A stretch of 64,000 nucleotides of DNA, from contig SVTL01000003.1 in the NCBI GenBank assembly GCA_015063795.1, positions 93,328 to 157,327 of the forward strand, in the 5' to 3' direction. Both the position numbers and the translations under genes were made by a program. Of this stretch, positions 45,530 through 54,040 are shown one piece after another; the first letter of the stretch is position 1; every line of letters starts with the position of its first letter. The notes beneath the pieces were generated by a model, which did not search any database, had not been told where the DNA came from, and was given only the letters and a program-made list of their open reading frames with translations. The DNA is from Oscillospiraceae bacterium (GTDB lineage: Bacteria; Bacillota; Clostridia; Oscillospirales; CAG-272).

Positions 45530-48394
45530 CTATTGAATTTGCTTTGCTAAATAAAGCGCATCGAGAACATCCACGGATGAATCGCCGTTGAGGTCGAAAT
45601 AGGAAGGTTTATAGTCTTCGGCCATGGTTTCTATTAATGTTGATACATCATCCATGTCAACATCACCGTCGATATCAATATCGTGTATGAGATATATCTT
45701 AATGGCGGATAATGTTTTGTTTGCATTTATTGTTATGGTTTTTGAATAGACTTCATGATCTGGCTTTGTGATTTTCAAGGTATAAGTTCCGCTTGCAATG
45801 CCACTTATGGTGAAACTTTGTGTATAGCGTGCACTGCTGCTTGTTGATGAGATTGTGGTAGAGTACTTTACAGTTTTATTCTGTAAGAGTTGAATTGTTG
45901 TGGTAACTTTGGGGTTGTTGGTTGTAACTTTTCCACTCAGCGTATATGTGGCAGTGCCGCCGGAAGAACCACCGGAGGAATTCTTTTTCCATACCGCATA
46001 GAAAGTAACACTTCCTGTTACCTTATAGCTGTCGCCTGGCTGATAAGATGCAGCCGAGGATCCGGAAACAGTAGCCCATCCCTGGAAGGTATAACCGGAG
46101 AGGGTTGGCGTTGTAGTGCTGATGTTGATGGTTTCGCCGGAATTTACAGTGACAGATGCAGGGGCTCCCGTGCCGTCTCCGTCATCGTAAGATACTGTGT
46201 ATTTTGTCACACCGGCGCTTGGAAGATTTTGCTTGCTGACGACATCGCAAAGATAGCAATATCGTGTTTGCGAATTACCCTCTGTTACCCATTCACTCCA
46301 CAGATGGGTGTGTGAACAATTTTCGTTTATGTACCATTGGTGTACATACGAATATGAATATTCTTCCCATGATGTGAATATTTTCGTTCCATTATATGAG
46401 AAAGACTTAATTTTTTTATTTGTTTTATCAAGTGTCATCTCATATATATGCTCATTGTACATGGCGGCGTTTAAATTTGATCTAACGCTTGGGTCTACGA
46501 CATAATATACATCTTCACTTTTTTGACCAATAATCAAAATACAATGCGGTTTGCTGAAATGGAAATAAATAGGTGAATAATTTTTATTACTTGCATAATT
46601 ATCATATAAATTATCGAGTGAACCTTCGATATGCTTAACATTCGATATTTTGTCAGTAATATCTTTATATGGATTTGAATTACCATATGATCCAGATATG
46701 CCTCTTGAAGAAATTATTGTTGACATTTCCACTGGTGTTAAGTCGATGCCGAGATAGGATAATGCCATTGAATACGCGGCTCTACTGCACAATTCATGAC
46801 AATATGGCTTTGATATATTATTATTATTCTCGTTGTATGATGTTGTCAAGTCGAAATAATCATTTTTCCAATAACTGTCACAAAAATTTGCATATCCAGT
46901 GATTTGAGGCATATGTCTGACAAATTCTTTTTTTACCGAAACTTCTTGGTTGTTTTTTGAATACATTACTATAGATTTTGCATGTTCCAGAGTACTTATT
47001 GTGTCAGGTTTATCATTTTCGTTTCCTCCGCTAGAACTGCTATTTTCCGTCAATGTAAAATACAAAACCATACTACCGCTTGAAAACGGGCTTTGTTTCC
47101 AGTAATCGTTGGGTGTATCGGAGTTGGATGCGTAGAAGGTGATTTTGTATGTACCAGCTGTGCATCCTGAGATGTCCAGAGAAATCAGACTTGTGCTTGT
47201 ACTTGAATCAATCGTACTGCCACCGGAAACGGGCGAGAGATTGGCTGTGACTTTTCGAACATGGTTGGAAGTAATGCTGATTTCCATATTTGTTTGAGGA
47301 AGTGAATACGATCCGATAGAATCTCCGTCTTTGTAGATTGTCTTGTTTGAAGAAGTTCCACGCCAAAGGGTAATGGTTGGAGCACTTTCTCCGCAGGCAT
47401 CTTGAGATACGGTGATATCCTTGCTTAGTCCGTTGGAGGTAACGGTAACGGTGGCGGTTCGTTTAGAAGCAGAGTAATTGTTTCGCTCCGGAACAATTTT
47501 CAGCGTACTGCCGGACTTGGTAACGGTTAACCATTCATAATCGAAGGTAGCCTTGTCCGAACTGCTGATGCCGGAATAAGCAACGCTGTATGAATAGCTT
47601 CCGCTGTATGTAACGGTGACAGAACTGCTGGCTGTGTCATTCCAAGCAAAGGAAAGAGAGGTTTTGCTCAAGGACAGCTTTTTTGATGAGGTATCTTCAT
47701 CGGTGGTGAAGTTTTTAGCGGATAGATATTCTTCGCCCATTGCGTTAACAGCATAGGCACGGTAATAATATTTTGTATCGGGCTCGAGGGTGGTAATGGT
47801 CATGGTTTTCGTGCCAATGGCAGAGGCACTGTATGAACCGTAGTCTTGAAAACTGTACTTTGTCATGCGGCTTTTGGTGGAGGAAGTCCCGATATAGAAG
47901 CCGCTGTCAGTGATGTCGCTGCCGCATTGGTTGCTGATCGTCATTTTGAGGGTAGCACCGTTTGTTGTGATGTTGCTGGAGGATTGAGTTCCAAGCGTTG
48001 GAACATCGGCAACGGTGACAAAAATAATCTGATCAGCTAAACAACCGAGTGCAGGATCATCGCTTTTAGCTGCCATTGCTCCAACCCAAATTTTCAATCG
48101 AGGAAATTCGTTGCTGGATAAATCGTCTGTGATATTGGAAAGCGAATAACTTTTTTTGGTCGTCCAATAATTTTGTTTGTAGTATTCTCCGGTGGCATCA
48201 TTTTTTACCGTTATACGATAGCCGGCAGCACCACTGACTGAAGTCCATTTCAGAGAGGGAGGACTACTTTTAGAAATATAATCTCCGTTTTTGGGCTGTG
48301 TGATGGAGAGCGTGGATGCAGCATAAGAAGAAACTGCCATCATAAATGAGAAAAGAACCACGGCGATGATCAGAGGCATGATTTTTCGATGCAT
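45530..48394 (-). CDS. Secreted multidomain C39-like peptidase with BACON and dockerin
   Basis: A 954-residue exported protein. Signal peptide (1-25); two fibronectin-III-like domains (about 27-130 and 133-230); a BACON-like domain (about 235-335); a linker with a Ser-rich end near 460. A papain-like C39-type domain follows (about 480-690), with ELCSRAAYSMALSYLG (Cys) and KPHCILIIG...VVDPSV (His, Asp). Then come an InlB/Flg_new beta repeat (ATVSGSSAASY...FYAVW), a PEGA-like domain and a two-loop dockerin (DIDIDGDVDMDDV, DLNGDSSVDVLDA). The peptidase stretch is far more AT-rich than the flanks. AAAAGGAGTCAAACA precedes the ATG. Confidence 0.82.
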   Translation of the reverse strand: MHRKIMPLIIAVVLFSFMMAVSSYAASTLSITQPKNGDYISKSSPPSLKWTSVSGAAGYRITVKNDATGEYYKQNYWTTKKSYSLSNITDDLSSNEFPRLKIWVGAMAAKSDDPALGCLADQIIFVTVADVPTLGTQSSSNITTNGATLKMTISNQCGSDITDSGFYIGTSSTKSRMTKYSFQDYGSYSASAIGTKTMTITTLEPDTKYYYRAYAVNAMGEEYLSAKNFTTDEDTSSKKLSLSKTSLSFAWNDTASSSVTVTYSGSYSYSVAYSGISSSDKATFDYEWLTVTKSGSTLKIVPERNNYSASKRTATVTVTSNGLSKDITVSQDACGESAPTITLWRGTSSNKTIYKDGDSIGSYSLPQTNMEISITSNHVRKVTANLSPVSGGSTIDSSTSTSLISLDISGCTAGTYKITFYASNSDTPNDYWKQSPFSSGSMVLYFTLTENSSSSGGNENDKPDTISTLEHAKSIVMYSKNNQEVSVKKEFVRHMPQITGYANFCDSYWKNDYFDLTTSYNENNNNISKPYCHELCSRAAYSMALSYLGIDLTPVEMSTIISSRGISGSYGNSNPYKDITDKISNVKHIEGSLDNLYDNYASNKNYSPIYFHFSKPHCILIIGQKSEDVYYVVDPSVRSNLNAAMYNEHIYEMTLDKTNKKIKSFSYNGTKIFTSWEEYSYSYVHQWYINENCSHTHLWSEWVTEGNSQTRYCYLCDVVSKQNLPSAGVTKYTVSYDDGDGTGAPASVTVNSGETINISTTTPTLSGYTFQGWATVSGSSAASYQPGDSYKVTGSVTFYAVWKKNSSGGSSGGTATYTLSGKVTTNNPKVTTTIQLLQNKTVKYSTTISSTSSSARYTQSFTISGIASGTYTLKITKPDHEVYSKTITINANKTLSAIKIYLIHDIDIDGDVDMDDVSTLIETMAEDYKPSYFDLNGDSSVDVLDALYLAKQIQ

Positions 48395-48577
48395 TGTTTG
48401 ACTCCTTTTGAATGATAATATAGAAATGTAAATTAACCGAAGTTACTTATTGAAAAACGAAAACTTCGATTGTCGTCAAACAAACATCTTCCATAACTGT
48501 AAGTATATGAAAAATGTATGCGTTTTCATAAAGAGAAAAATACATACAGTTTGGATATTCAGTTTGTCTGGCATTTT

Positions 48578-48606
48578 ATTTTACAACAAAATATTATGTT
48601 TGTCAA
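48578..48606 (-). promoter_or_regulatory. Promoter of the 45530 gene, with long leader
   Basis: Minus-strand TTGACA (48601-48606), 17-base spacer, TAAAAT (48578-48583). The leader to the start codon is about 175 bases and AT-rich. It can form CGAAGTT/AACTTCG pairing (near 48438-48471). No known riboswitch recognised in the gap 48395-48736. Confidence 0.72.
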
Positions 48607-48654
48607 TATTCTTCAAATATTGATTTGAGAGAATGTTTCTTTTGTGTGGCAGAC

Positions 48655-48697
48655 AAAAAAAGACACACAATCGGTTTTGCCCGACGGTGTGTCTTTT
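48655..48697 (-). terminator. Intrinsic terminator after the 48737 gene
   Basis: Minus strand AAAAGACACAC...GTGTGTCTTTT with inner CGTCGG/CCGATT-like pairing and a T run. Confidence 0.88.
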
Positions 48698-48736
48698 CAT
48701 CTTTATAAAGGATCTTTTGAGAGGTCGTTCCTCTCC

Positions 48737-49966
48737 TCACTCTGCCTGATACTTCAGCTCGGCCCAGAGCAGGGCATGGTCGGAATTCCAGGAGGGATTC
48801 ATGCCCGAATCGAGGAATGTCCAACCGGAATCGGCGATGATGTTGTCGATGGCTGTTTCTGAGGGGAGAAAGGTTTTGTATTGCCCCTTGTTCAACACCT
48901 TGCAGTCGCCGAAGGTCTTGCGCCCAATGAACGCGGTGGTGTTGAAGTCGGCGGTGATGATGAAGCCGCGAAATCCCTCCGTAGCCTTTGCGATTTCATC
49001 CAGCTGGACGAGTCTTGAGGATTCGGATTCATGCGACAGATGCGTGTTGAAAAAGTCGATCAAAACGCCGCCGATATCGATAACGGCATGACCGATGGCG
49101 CGGGGCTCATGACCGTTGCCCACGGTCAGGCGGATGATCTCATGCTCTTTGATGGGGTATTTGCTCAGGATGGCGGTTCCGTATTGGCTGTCGCCGTGGT
49201 CCACGGCCGCGGTGTAGGCGTAATGGTCATAGCCGGCTTTTTCCGCCAGAAGCTTTGCCACATCTTGATATCCGGAGCGCTCAAAATTCTTGTCCACCTC
49301 CTGCAGACCGACGATGTCTAAGTTAAAGGACTTGATTTCCTCGGCCAGAATATCCATGTTATGGCCGACGCCGTTGCCGCCTAACCAGATGTTGTAAGAG
49401 CCGATGCGAAGCGTGGGAGAGAGCGTGGTCAGATCGTACTCACGGTATTCGGTCTTGCAGCCCTCCGTGTTCAGATACAGCTTCCCCTCCTCAAACGAGC
49501 AGAGGGAGAGAACATAGTCGGCAGCGTCTGCCAGAGTCCAGGACGAAACGGCGTTGACAACGATCCGCTTGCCCTCCTTCATCACCCACCAGCCGTCGTT
49601 GCCGGTGTTTTCGGGCGTGATCGAGCTGGCGGAGCGGTTGGTGCCTCCCACCAGAATCTCATAGTCGGAAAAAGCATCGGGATCGGTGTCCCGGTCCACC
49701 CAGTCATCGGTGAGGATAAACTTGGCTTGCGTGAGCGCACAGAGGCCTTCTTGAACGTTCTGTGCGGCGGCCTCGGTTTTGAGATCGCTCTTTTGGGGAA
49801 AGACCACGGTATACAGCGGCGTGCCGTTCTCGGCAAGGAGGATACGGGTGTCTTCCGTTTGGATTATCGTTTGGCTTTCCTGCGGATCGCCCGAGGCGGT
49901 GTCAGCGCAGGACGGCAGCAGAAGAAGCAGAAGCAGAGCCAGCAGAGAAACGAGAATCTTTTTCAT
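48737..49966 (-). CDS. Endonuclease/exonuclease/phosphatase-fold lipoprotein
   Basis: A 409-residue lipoprotein with lipobox LPSC (Cys20). Residues about 35-165 form a small domain (ILVGGTNRSAS) that resembles the N-terminal domain found ahead of some alpha-glucuronidase-like enzymes; this match is tentative. The C-terminal 230 residues are an EEP domain: IGSYNIWLGGNG, IVGLQEVDKN, NTHLSHESE, ITADFNT and SDHALL give the Asn, Glu, His, Asp/Asn and final His of the active site. It may cleave phosphodiesters of nucleic acids, lipids or sugars outside the cell. The ATG at 49966 has GAGAGGG upstream. Confidence 0.83.
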   Translation of the reverse strand: MKKILVSLLALLLLLLLPSCADTASGDPQESQTIIQTEDTRILLAENGTPLYTVVFPQKSDLKTEAAAQNVQEGLCALTQAKFILTDDWVDRDTDPDAFSDYEILVGGTNRSASSITPENTGNDGWWVMKEGKRIVVNAVSSWTLADAADYVLSLCSFEEGKLYLNTEGCKTEYREYDLTTLSPTLRIGSYNIWLGGNGVGHNMDILAEEIKSFNLDIVGLQEVDKNFERSGYQDVAKLLAEKAGYDHYAYTAAVDHGDSQYGTAILSKYPIKEHEIIRLTVGNGHEPRAIGHAVIDIGGVLIDFFNTHLSHESESSRLVQLDEIAKATEGFRGFIITADFNTTAFIGRKTFGDCKVLNKGQYKTFLPSETAIDNIIADSGWTFLDSGMNPSWNSDHALLWAELKYQAE

Positions 49967-50124
49967 AATAAACCCTCTCAATCGTGACTTTTTTCGGCGC
50001 AGTATGCTTCCATTATATCCCGATGAAAGGAGAAAAGTCAAGGCTTTTGGCCGTTTGAAGGCATTCTTGCGGGAGAGGATGAGCATTTTTGGCAAAAAAA
50101 AGACGAAAGCGCGGAGAAGAGGGC

Positions 50125-50153
50125 TTGAAAAAGAGCGCGAACTGTGATACAAT
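50125..50153 (+). promoter_or_regulatory. Extended -10 promoter of the phosphatase gene
   Basis: TTGAAA (50125-50130), 17-base spacer ending TGTGA, then TACAAT (50148-50153), 41 bases ahead of the start codon. Confidence 0.75.
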
Positions 50154-50194
50154 CATAAGGATATTGGCAAGAAAGGCATGGATAACACAAGAAC

Positions 50195-52063
50195 ATGATG
50201 GAAAGATCGGAAAAAATACGCTTTGCACTCTTTGTTTTGGCGATCATCGCCGTGATCGGGCTTCTGGCGGCCGTGTTTCTTCCCCGTTTTATGGATACGT
50301 TCGTTCAGGTCAACGACACCAAAACGCTGCAGGAGGCAAGCAATGCCTTTGCTCTTGTTCTGCGCGATCAGAAGGATGAGGCGCTGGCAGACGGCACGGT
50401 TGTCACTTTGGGCGACAGCACCTTTGTTTGTCTCGGAAACCGACTGAAGGCCGCGCAGGATACTCCCGACTCGTCTGCGGCGATCACGGTCGCTTCGGTT
50501 GGGGAAAGCGGTGTATCGGTTTACCTGCTCACGGGCGACGGCGAGGAGGAGGCACATAAGGCCTCGGGCAGCATCGTCTACGAGCGATTGATCGATCCTG
50601 ACGACGACACGGTCGAAACGTATACCTATTCGCAGGTCAACCAAGCTGCACAGGCCTTCTTGGATGAGGTCTCCTACGAGGGCGCAGACGATACGGTGTC
50701 GAAGATCGCGGCGTATACGGATGCGGCCAAGCGGTACGACAGACCGGAGGGCTGCACGGTCGAGCTGGAGGCGGGCGAGCTGACCGTCTTCGACAACGGA
50801 ACCAAGCAGGCATATACGGTGAGCGTGCAAAAGGGACCGTATACCTTTTATAACATCACGCCGGGCGTGGGCGGCGAGTTTTATGTGAGAAACGAGAGCG
50901 GCATCGTGCAGAAAGGACATCTGCGCCCCACAGGAACGCTGCGGATGATCCATTCCGATACTTACGGTCTGCAGAACATGCGCGATCTGGGCGGCTGGCC
51001 CTGTGACGGCGGCACGATCAAATACAACCTGCTCATCCGCGGCGGCACGGTCATCAACGCCGCCGACACCGACCGCAACACCTGGGTGAAGCTGCTGGGG
51101 ATCAAGCACGATCTGTTTGTGAAGACCTATGCCGATTCCGAGCTCGAGGGCAGAGAGCAATATCGCAAGCAGAGTCCGCTGGGCGAATCGGTCTCGCTGT
51201 ATCAGCAGGATCTGTCGGCAGAGGGATCGGAAAACAAACGGAATTTTTCGATGGCAAAGGAGCAGATGAACGGGATCATGAACCGTTTGTTTGACAATGC
51301 CATCGCCGGCGAGACCACCTATTTCCATTGCCTGGCGGGTGCGGATCGGACCGGAATGGTCGCCATTGTGACCGAGGGCGTGCTGGGTGTCTCACTGAGC
51401 GACATCGACCGCGATTATGAGCTCACCTCCTTCAATTGTCTGAGGGAGCGCAACGGCGACGGCTATCGGGCCGACATCAACATTCTGAAGAGCTACCCCG
51501 GAGTCAACTTCCGCGATAAGTGCATCGCGTATCTGCTGGATTGCGGTCTGACGCTGGAGAAGATCAATGCCTTCCGCGATGCGGTCATCGACGGTGAGCC
51601 TGAGCCGATCGTGGAAAAGAAGCTGGACGAAGAGCCGGCAGGCATGAATCTGTGCGTTCCCGACGGGGAGGGCTGGCTCGACGGCGGACGCTGCGCGAAG
51701 GACGGAGAAGAGCGGACCGACGCGGGAAGCCATGTTCTCACCAACTTCTTTGCGGTGCAGAACGGGGATACCGTGTATGTGAAGAACCTGCACGTGTCCG
51801 ATAGTCTGGGCTCCGGTCTGTATAAGACCAATAAGCTTGCTCTGTCCGGCTTTGTTCTGTCGGCGCAGGAGGGCGCAGGCTTTGTGAAGGACATTCAGCT
51901 GACCGACGAGTGGGAGGTCTTCACCGTCGATCATGAGGAGGCCGGCTATCTGCGTCTGTGCGGCATTCTCAAGGCGGCGAAGGAGGATGTGGTGATCTGC
52001 ATCAGCCGAGGCGGTCAATGGCTGACCGAAGCAGCCGCAGACGGCGGAAACACCAACAGCTGA
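50195..52063 (+). CDS. Membrane-anchored tyrosine phosphatase-like protein
   Basis: A 622-residue protein. One N-terminal transmembrane segment (about 9-30) reads LAIIAVIGLLAAVFLP, much like a type IV pilin helix but without the prepilin cleavage site. An extracytoplasmic region follows to about 240. The phosphatase domain (about 248-470) starts NMRDLGGWPCDGG and has the P-loop HCLAGADRTGM (C-x5-R), as in the Y_phosphatase3/DSP-like group. About 480-620 is a beta-rich C-terminal part. It should act outside the membrane. ATG-ATG at 50195 has only a weak ribosome site. Confidence 0.83.
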   Translation: MMERSEKIRFALFVLAIIAVIGLLAAVFLPRFMDTFVQVNDTKTLQEASNAFALVLRDQKDEALADGTVVTLGDSTFVCLGNRLKAAQDTPDSSAAITVASVGESGVSVYLLTGDGEEEAHKASGSIVYERLIDPDDDTVETYTYSQVNQAAQAFLDEVSYEGADDTVSKIAAYTDAAKRYDRPEGCTVELEAGELTVFDNGTKQAYTVSVQKGPYTFYNITPGVGGEFYVRNESGIVQKGHLRPTGTLRMIHSDTYGLQNMRDLGGWPCDGGTIKYNLLIRGGTVINAADTDRNTWVKLLGIKHDLFVKTYADSELEGREQYRKQSPLGESVSLYQQDLSAEGSENKRNFSMAKEQMNGIMNRLFDNAIAGETTYFHCLAGADRTGMVAIVTEGVLGVSLSDIDRDYELTSFNCLRERNGDGYRADINILKSYPGVNFRDKCIAYLLDCGLTLEKINAFRDAVIDGEPEPIVEKKLDEEPAGMNLCVPDGEGWLDGGRCAKDGEERTDAGSHVLTNFFAVQNGDTVYVKNLHVSDSLGSGLYKTNKLALSGFVLSAQEGAGFVKDIQLTDEWEVFTVDHEEAGYLRLCGILKAAKEDVVICISRGGQWLTEAAADGGNTNS

Positions 52064-52104
52064 CCGAAGCAGCCGCAGACGGTGAAAACACCAACAGCTG
52101 ACCG
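52021..52104 (+). repeat. 38-bp tandem duplication over a stop codon
   Basis: A unit starting GCTGACCGAAGCAGCCGCAG repeats at 52021 and 52059 with a partial third copy at 52097 (period 38; one base change, GGCGGAAA to GGTGAAAA). Since 38 is not a multiple of 3, the second copy is out of frame and supplies the TGA of the phosphatase gene. Confidence 0.9.
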
Positions 52105-52178
52105 ACAATAACGGGTGTCGGAACATCCGCCAACGGAAAACGTTGCTTCCGCCACCCATCAAAAAAGAATACAGCAAA

Positions 52179-52224
52179 AAAGACACATCCCTTTGGATCT
52201 CTCCGAAAGGTTGTGTCTTTTTTT
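52179..52224 (+). terminator. Intrinsic terminator of the phosphatase gene
   Basis: AAAGACACA and TGTGTCTTT form a 9-bp stem with further inner pairing (CC/GG, TTTGG/CCGAA), then a T run. Confidence 0.9.
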
Positions 52225-52300
52225 GTTGCATTTTTTGCGGTACTGCTTTCTTGTTTTGTTGTGTTTTTGATCGAAGCATCAGGTTTTTTCGGACCTTCTC

Positions 52301-52329
52301 TTTACAAACTGCAGAAAATGTGATAGAAT
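52301..52329 (+). promoter_or_regulatory. Promoter of the 52336 structured RNA
   Basis: TTTACA (52301-52306), 17-base spacer ending TGTGA, TAGAAT (52324-52329). Start of transcription is expected near 52336, the first base of the closing stem of the RNA. Confidence 0.78.
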
Positions 52330-52335
52330 AAAGAT

Positions 52336-52542
52336 GCCAAACTAATCGAATATTGCAAAAGCAGGTATAGCTTTCTTTTTTGGGAAAGGTATATCCTTTC
52401 TCGTTGCGTCAAAAATAGAATTTGATAAAATGCAAATTCCTCCCTTTTGGCGTAAGAGGTTATACCGATTTTGCAAAAGATTAGTTTGGCGACTATCGGA
52501 GTTTGCGTTTTTATGCGTCTGCTTCGGTAGGCGCATTTTTTA
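52336..52542 (+). ncRNA. Candidate structured leader or small RNA, unassigned
   Basis: Six nested helices can be drawn: P1 52336-52347/52479-52490 (12 perfect pairs), P2 52353-52360/52469-52476 (8), P3 52364-52369/52461-52466 (6), P4 52384-52389/52395-52400 (6), P5 52406-52414/52445-52453 (9, with G-T pairs), P6 52418-52424/52433-52439 (7). A terminator hairpin follows. Segment 52493-52501 (CTATCGGAG) can pair with 52522-52530 (CTTCGGTAG) and would break the terminator. It could be a riboswitch-like leader for the 52567 gene or a free RNA. No known class was recognised; a palindromic mobile remnant is an alternative. Confidence 0.6.
52513..52542 (+). terminator. Intrinsic terminator with UUCG loop ahead of the 52567 gene
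   Basis: ATGCGTCTGC (52513-52522), TTCG loop, GTAGGCGCAT (52527-52536), then a T run. It stands between the structured RNA and the ribosome site of the next gene. Confidence 0.9.
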
Positions 52543-52566
52543 ATTTTTTTAATTTTTGGAGGACTT

Positions 52567-53010
52567 ATGAAAATTCAAACCACTCAAGAAAACACGAAAA
52601 AGAAGAATCTGATCTGCGTAATTAGTATGTGTCTCGGAATCATATCTTTGGTTGTAAACGCAATGGATGAGATACCTGGCTTAGAAACTTTAGATATTAT
52701 TGTTAAGATTGTATCTTTGGTTATCACTTGCTGCGGTTTGTTTCTCGCGTTTTACGGACGGATCAATGCCTATAAAACTGGTTCGCAAGGCTATGGATTT
52801 GCGCTTACAGGTTTTATCTTGAACCTGATAACGACGCTTGGAGTGTTGGATATCATGGCATCCAAGATGCTCGGCTCGCCTGCACAATTGATCATCAGTG
52901 GCAAGATGGACAGTGCGATGATAATTTTTATTATTGTTGAAGGCGGTTTGGTGGCAGTCGCCGTAATTCTTTCAGTAATATACGGAAAGGTTGCAAAGAA
53001 ATACAGATAA
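52567..53010 (+). CDS. Small membrane protein, DUF4190-like
   Basis: A 147-residue protein with about four hydrophobic segments (near 16-32, 42-62, 78-96 and 118-140) and a Lys-rich polar N-terminus. The glycine-containing helices (GYGFALTGFILNLI) resemble DUF4190-type proteins; function unknown. GGAGG lies just ahead of the ATG. The 43-base distance from the terminator at 52542 suggests that its expression depends on read-through of that hairpin. AT-rich compared with the rest of the window. Confidence 0.7.
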   Translation: MKIQTTQENTKKKNLICVISMCLGIISLVVNAMDEIPGLETLDIIVKIVSLVITCCGLFLAFYGRINAYKTGSQGYGFALTGFILNLITTLGVLDIMASKMLGSPAQLIISGKMDSAMIIFIIVEGGLVAVAVILSVIYGKVAKKYR

Positions 53011-53155
53011 TCCTTGCATTGTTCGAACTGAATGAACATATTATTTCTGCCCCAAGGTGCAATCAGGCATGTTGATGGCAGTCAAAAAGCGAAAAATTAG
53101 CTTTGTTATTGAAATATGAATAACGAATCGAAAAAAGATTATTATGGAGGACGAA

Positions 53156-54040
53156 ATGAAACGAGTCATCACAGTGTTATCGGCTATAACCATTCTGTTG
53201 CTTCTGGGAATGACAGCAATTTTTATGACATCCTGTTCGGAAGAGATCAGCTTAAGTTCAAGTTGTGATAAAATTCTATGCACAGGTACAGACGAGGATG
53301 GTAATTATTATGAATTGGTAGGGAATCAATACGAAGACGCTTTGGGTGTGGAAATTGAATTGGGCATTATCAAAAACAACACCTGGTTGGTAGAACTGAC
53401 GGATTCGTTCCCATTTTTAAATGATAATGGCATGTTTCGAACAACTCACTATACGATTGGAGGAATAATCGACGAGGATCTGTATTCTTATCCAGTAAGT
53501 TCAAATATACAATTTATTACGTCCGGTGCATTTGTGATTGAAAAGTATATTGAGGCAAGTAGCTTTTGGGCAGAAGACGAGAAAGTGCTTTGTTTCTTTA
53601 GCTGTAAAACGTTAAAAAGCACAGAATTAAGCTTAAATGAATACAATATACCTATCAAACCCTATGATGGCTATTGTACAGAGGATGATGATCTTCTTCT
53701 ATATGGAATTTCCGGTGAAAAAAGAGACGAATGGCTTCTTTTCAATGTAAATACGTTTGAAATGAAATCCATGGGTAAGCATAAGAAAGGAGCTTATCCG
53801 ATAAGACCGGTTTCGGAAGGCCTTATTTTTGCTTCTGACGAGTGCTTTTATAATACAAATTTTGAAAAAGTAATCGATATATCGGAATATAATATAGATT
53901 TATCCGCTAAAAGCACTCTGTGCTTTGAAGAAGAAACTGGGAATTGTTGTTTTTATGTCACCAATCCCCAAGGAAAACGTTATTTTATAGTCATAGATAA
54001 AACGGGAAAGATCGTTTCACAAAGACAGGAGAGTGACTAA
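53156..54040 (+). CDS. AT-rich predicted lipoprotein of unknown function
   Basis: A 294-residue protein with lipobox MTSC (Cys about 27) and a mature part made of beta strands with turns of the WLLFNVNTFE type, possibly a small propeller. No family recognised. GGAGGAC stands right before the ATG at 53156; an upstream in-frame ATG at 53144 would overlap that site. Codon use and low GC differ from the neighbours. The 3' end meets the integrase remnant on the other strand (54041-54250), so this piece may have come in by transfer. Confidence 0.68.
   Translation: MKRVITVLSAITILLLLGMTAIFMTSCSEEISLSSSCDKILCTGTDEDGNYYELVGNQYEDALGVEIELGIIKNNTWLVELTDSFPFLNDNGMFRTTHYTIGGIIDEDLYSYPVSSNIQFITSGAFVIEKYIEASSFWAEDEKVLCFFSCKTLKSTELSLNEYNIPIKPYDGYCTEDDDLLLYGISGEKRDEWLLFNVNTFEMKSMGKHKKGAYPIRPVSEGLIFASDECFYNTNFEKVIDISEYNIDLSAKSTLCFEEETGNCCFYVTNPQGKRYFIVIDKTGKIVSQRQESD

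Noticed and set aside
50221-50290. Type IV pilin gene
   Set aside because: The helix is pilin-like but lacks the prepilin peptidase site and is part of a phosphatase protein.
52336-52490. Insertion element or MITE with 12-bp terminal inverted repeats
   Set aside because: No target-site duplication at the ends (GAT against GAC) and the promoter places the transcript start exactly at the left end; kept only as an alternative to the RNA reading.
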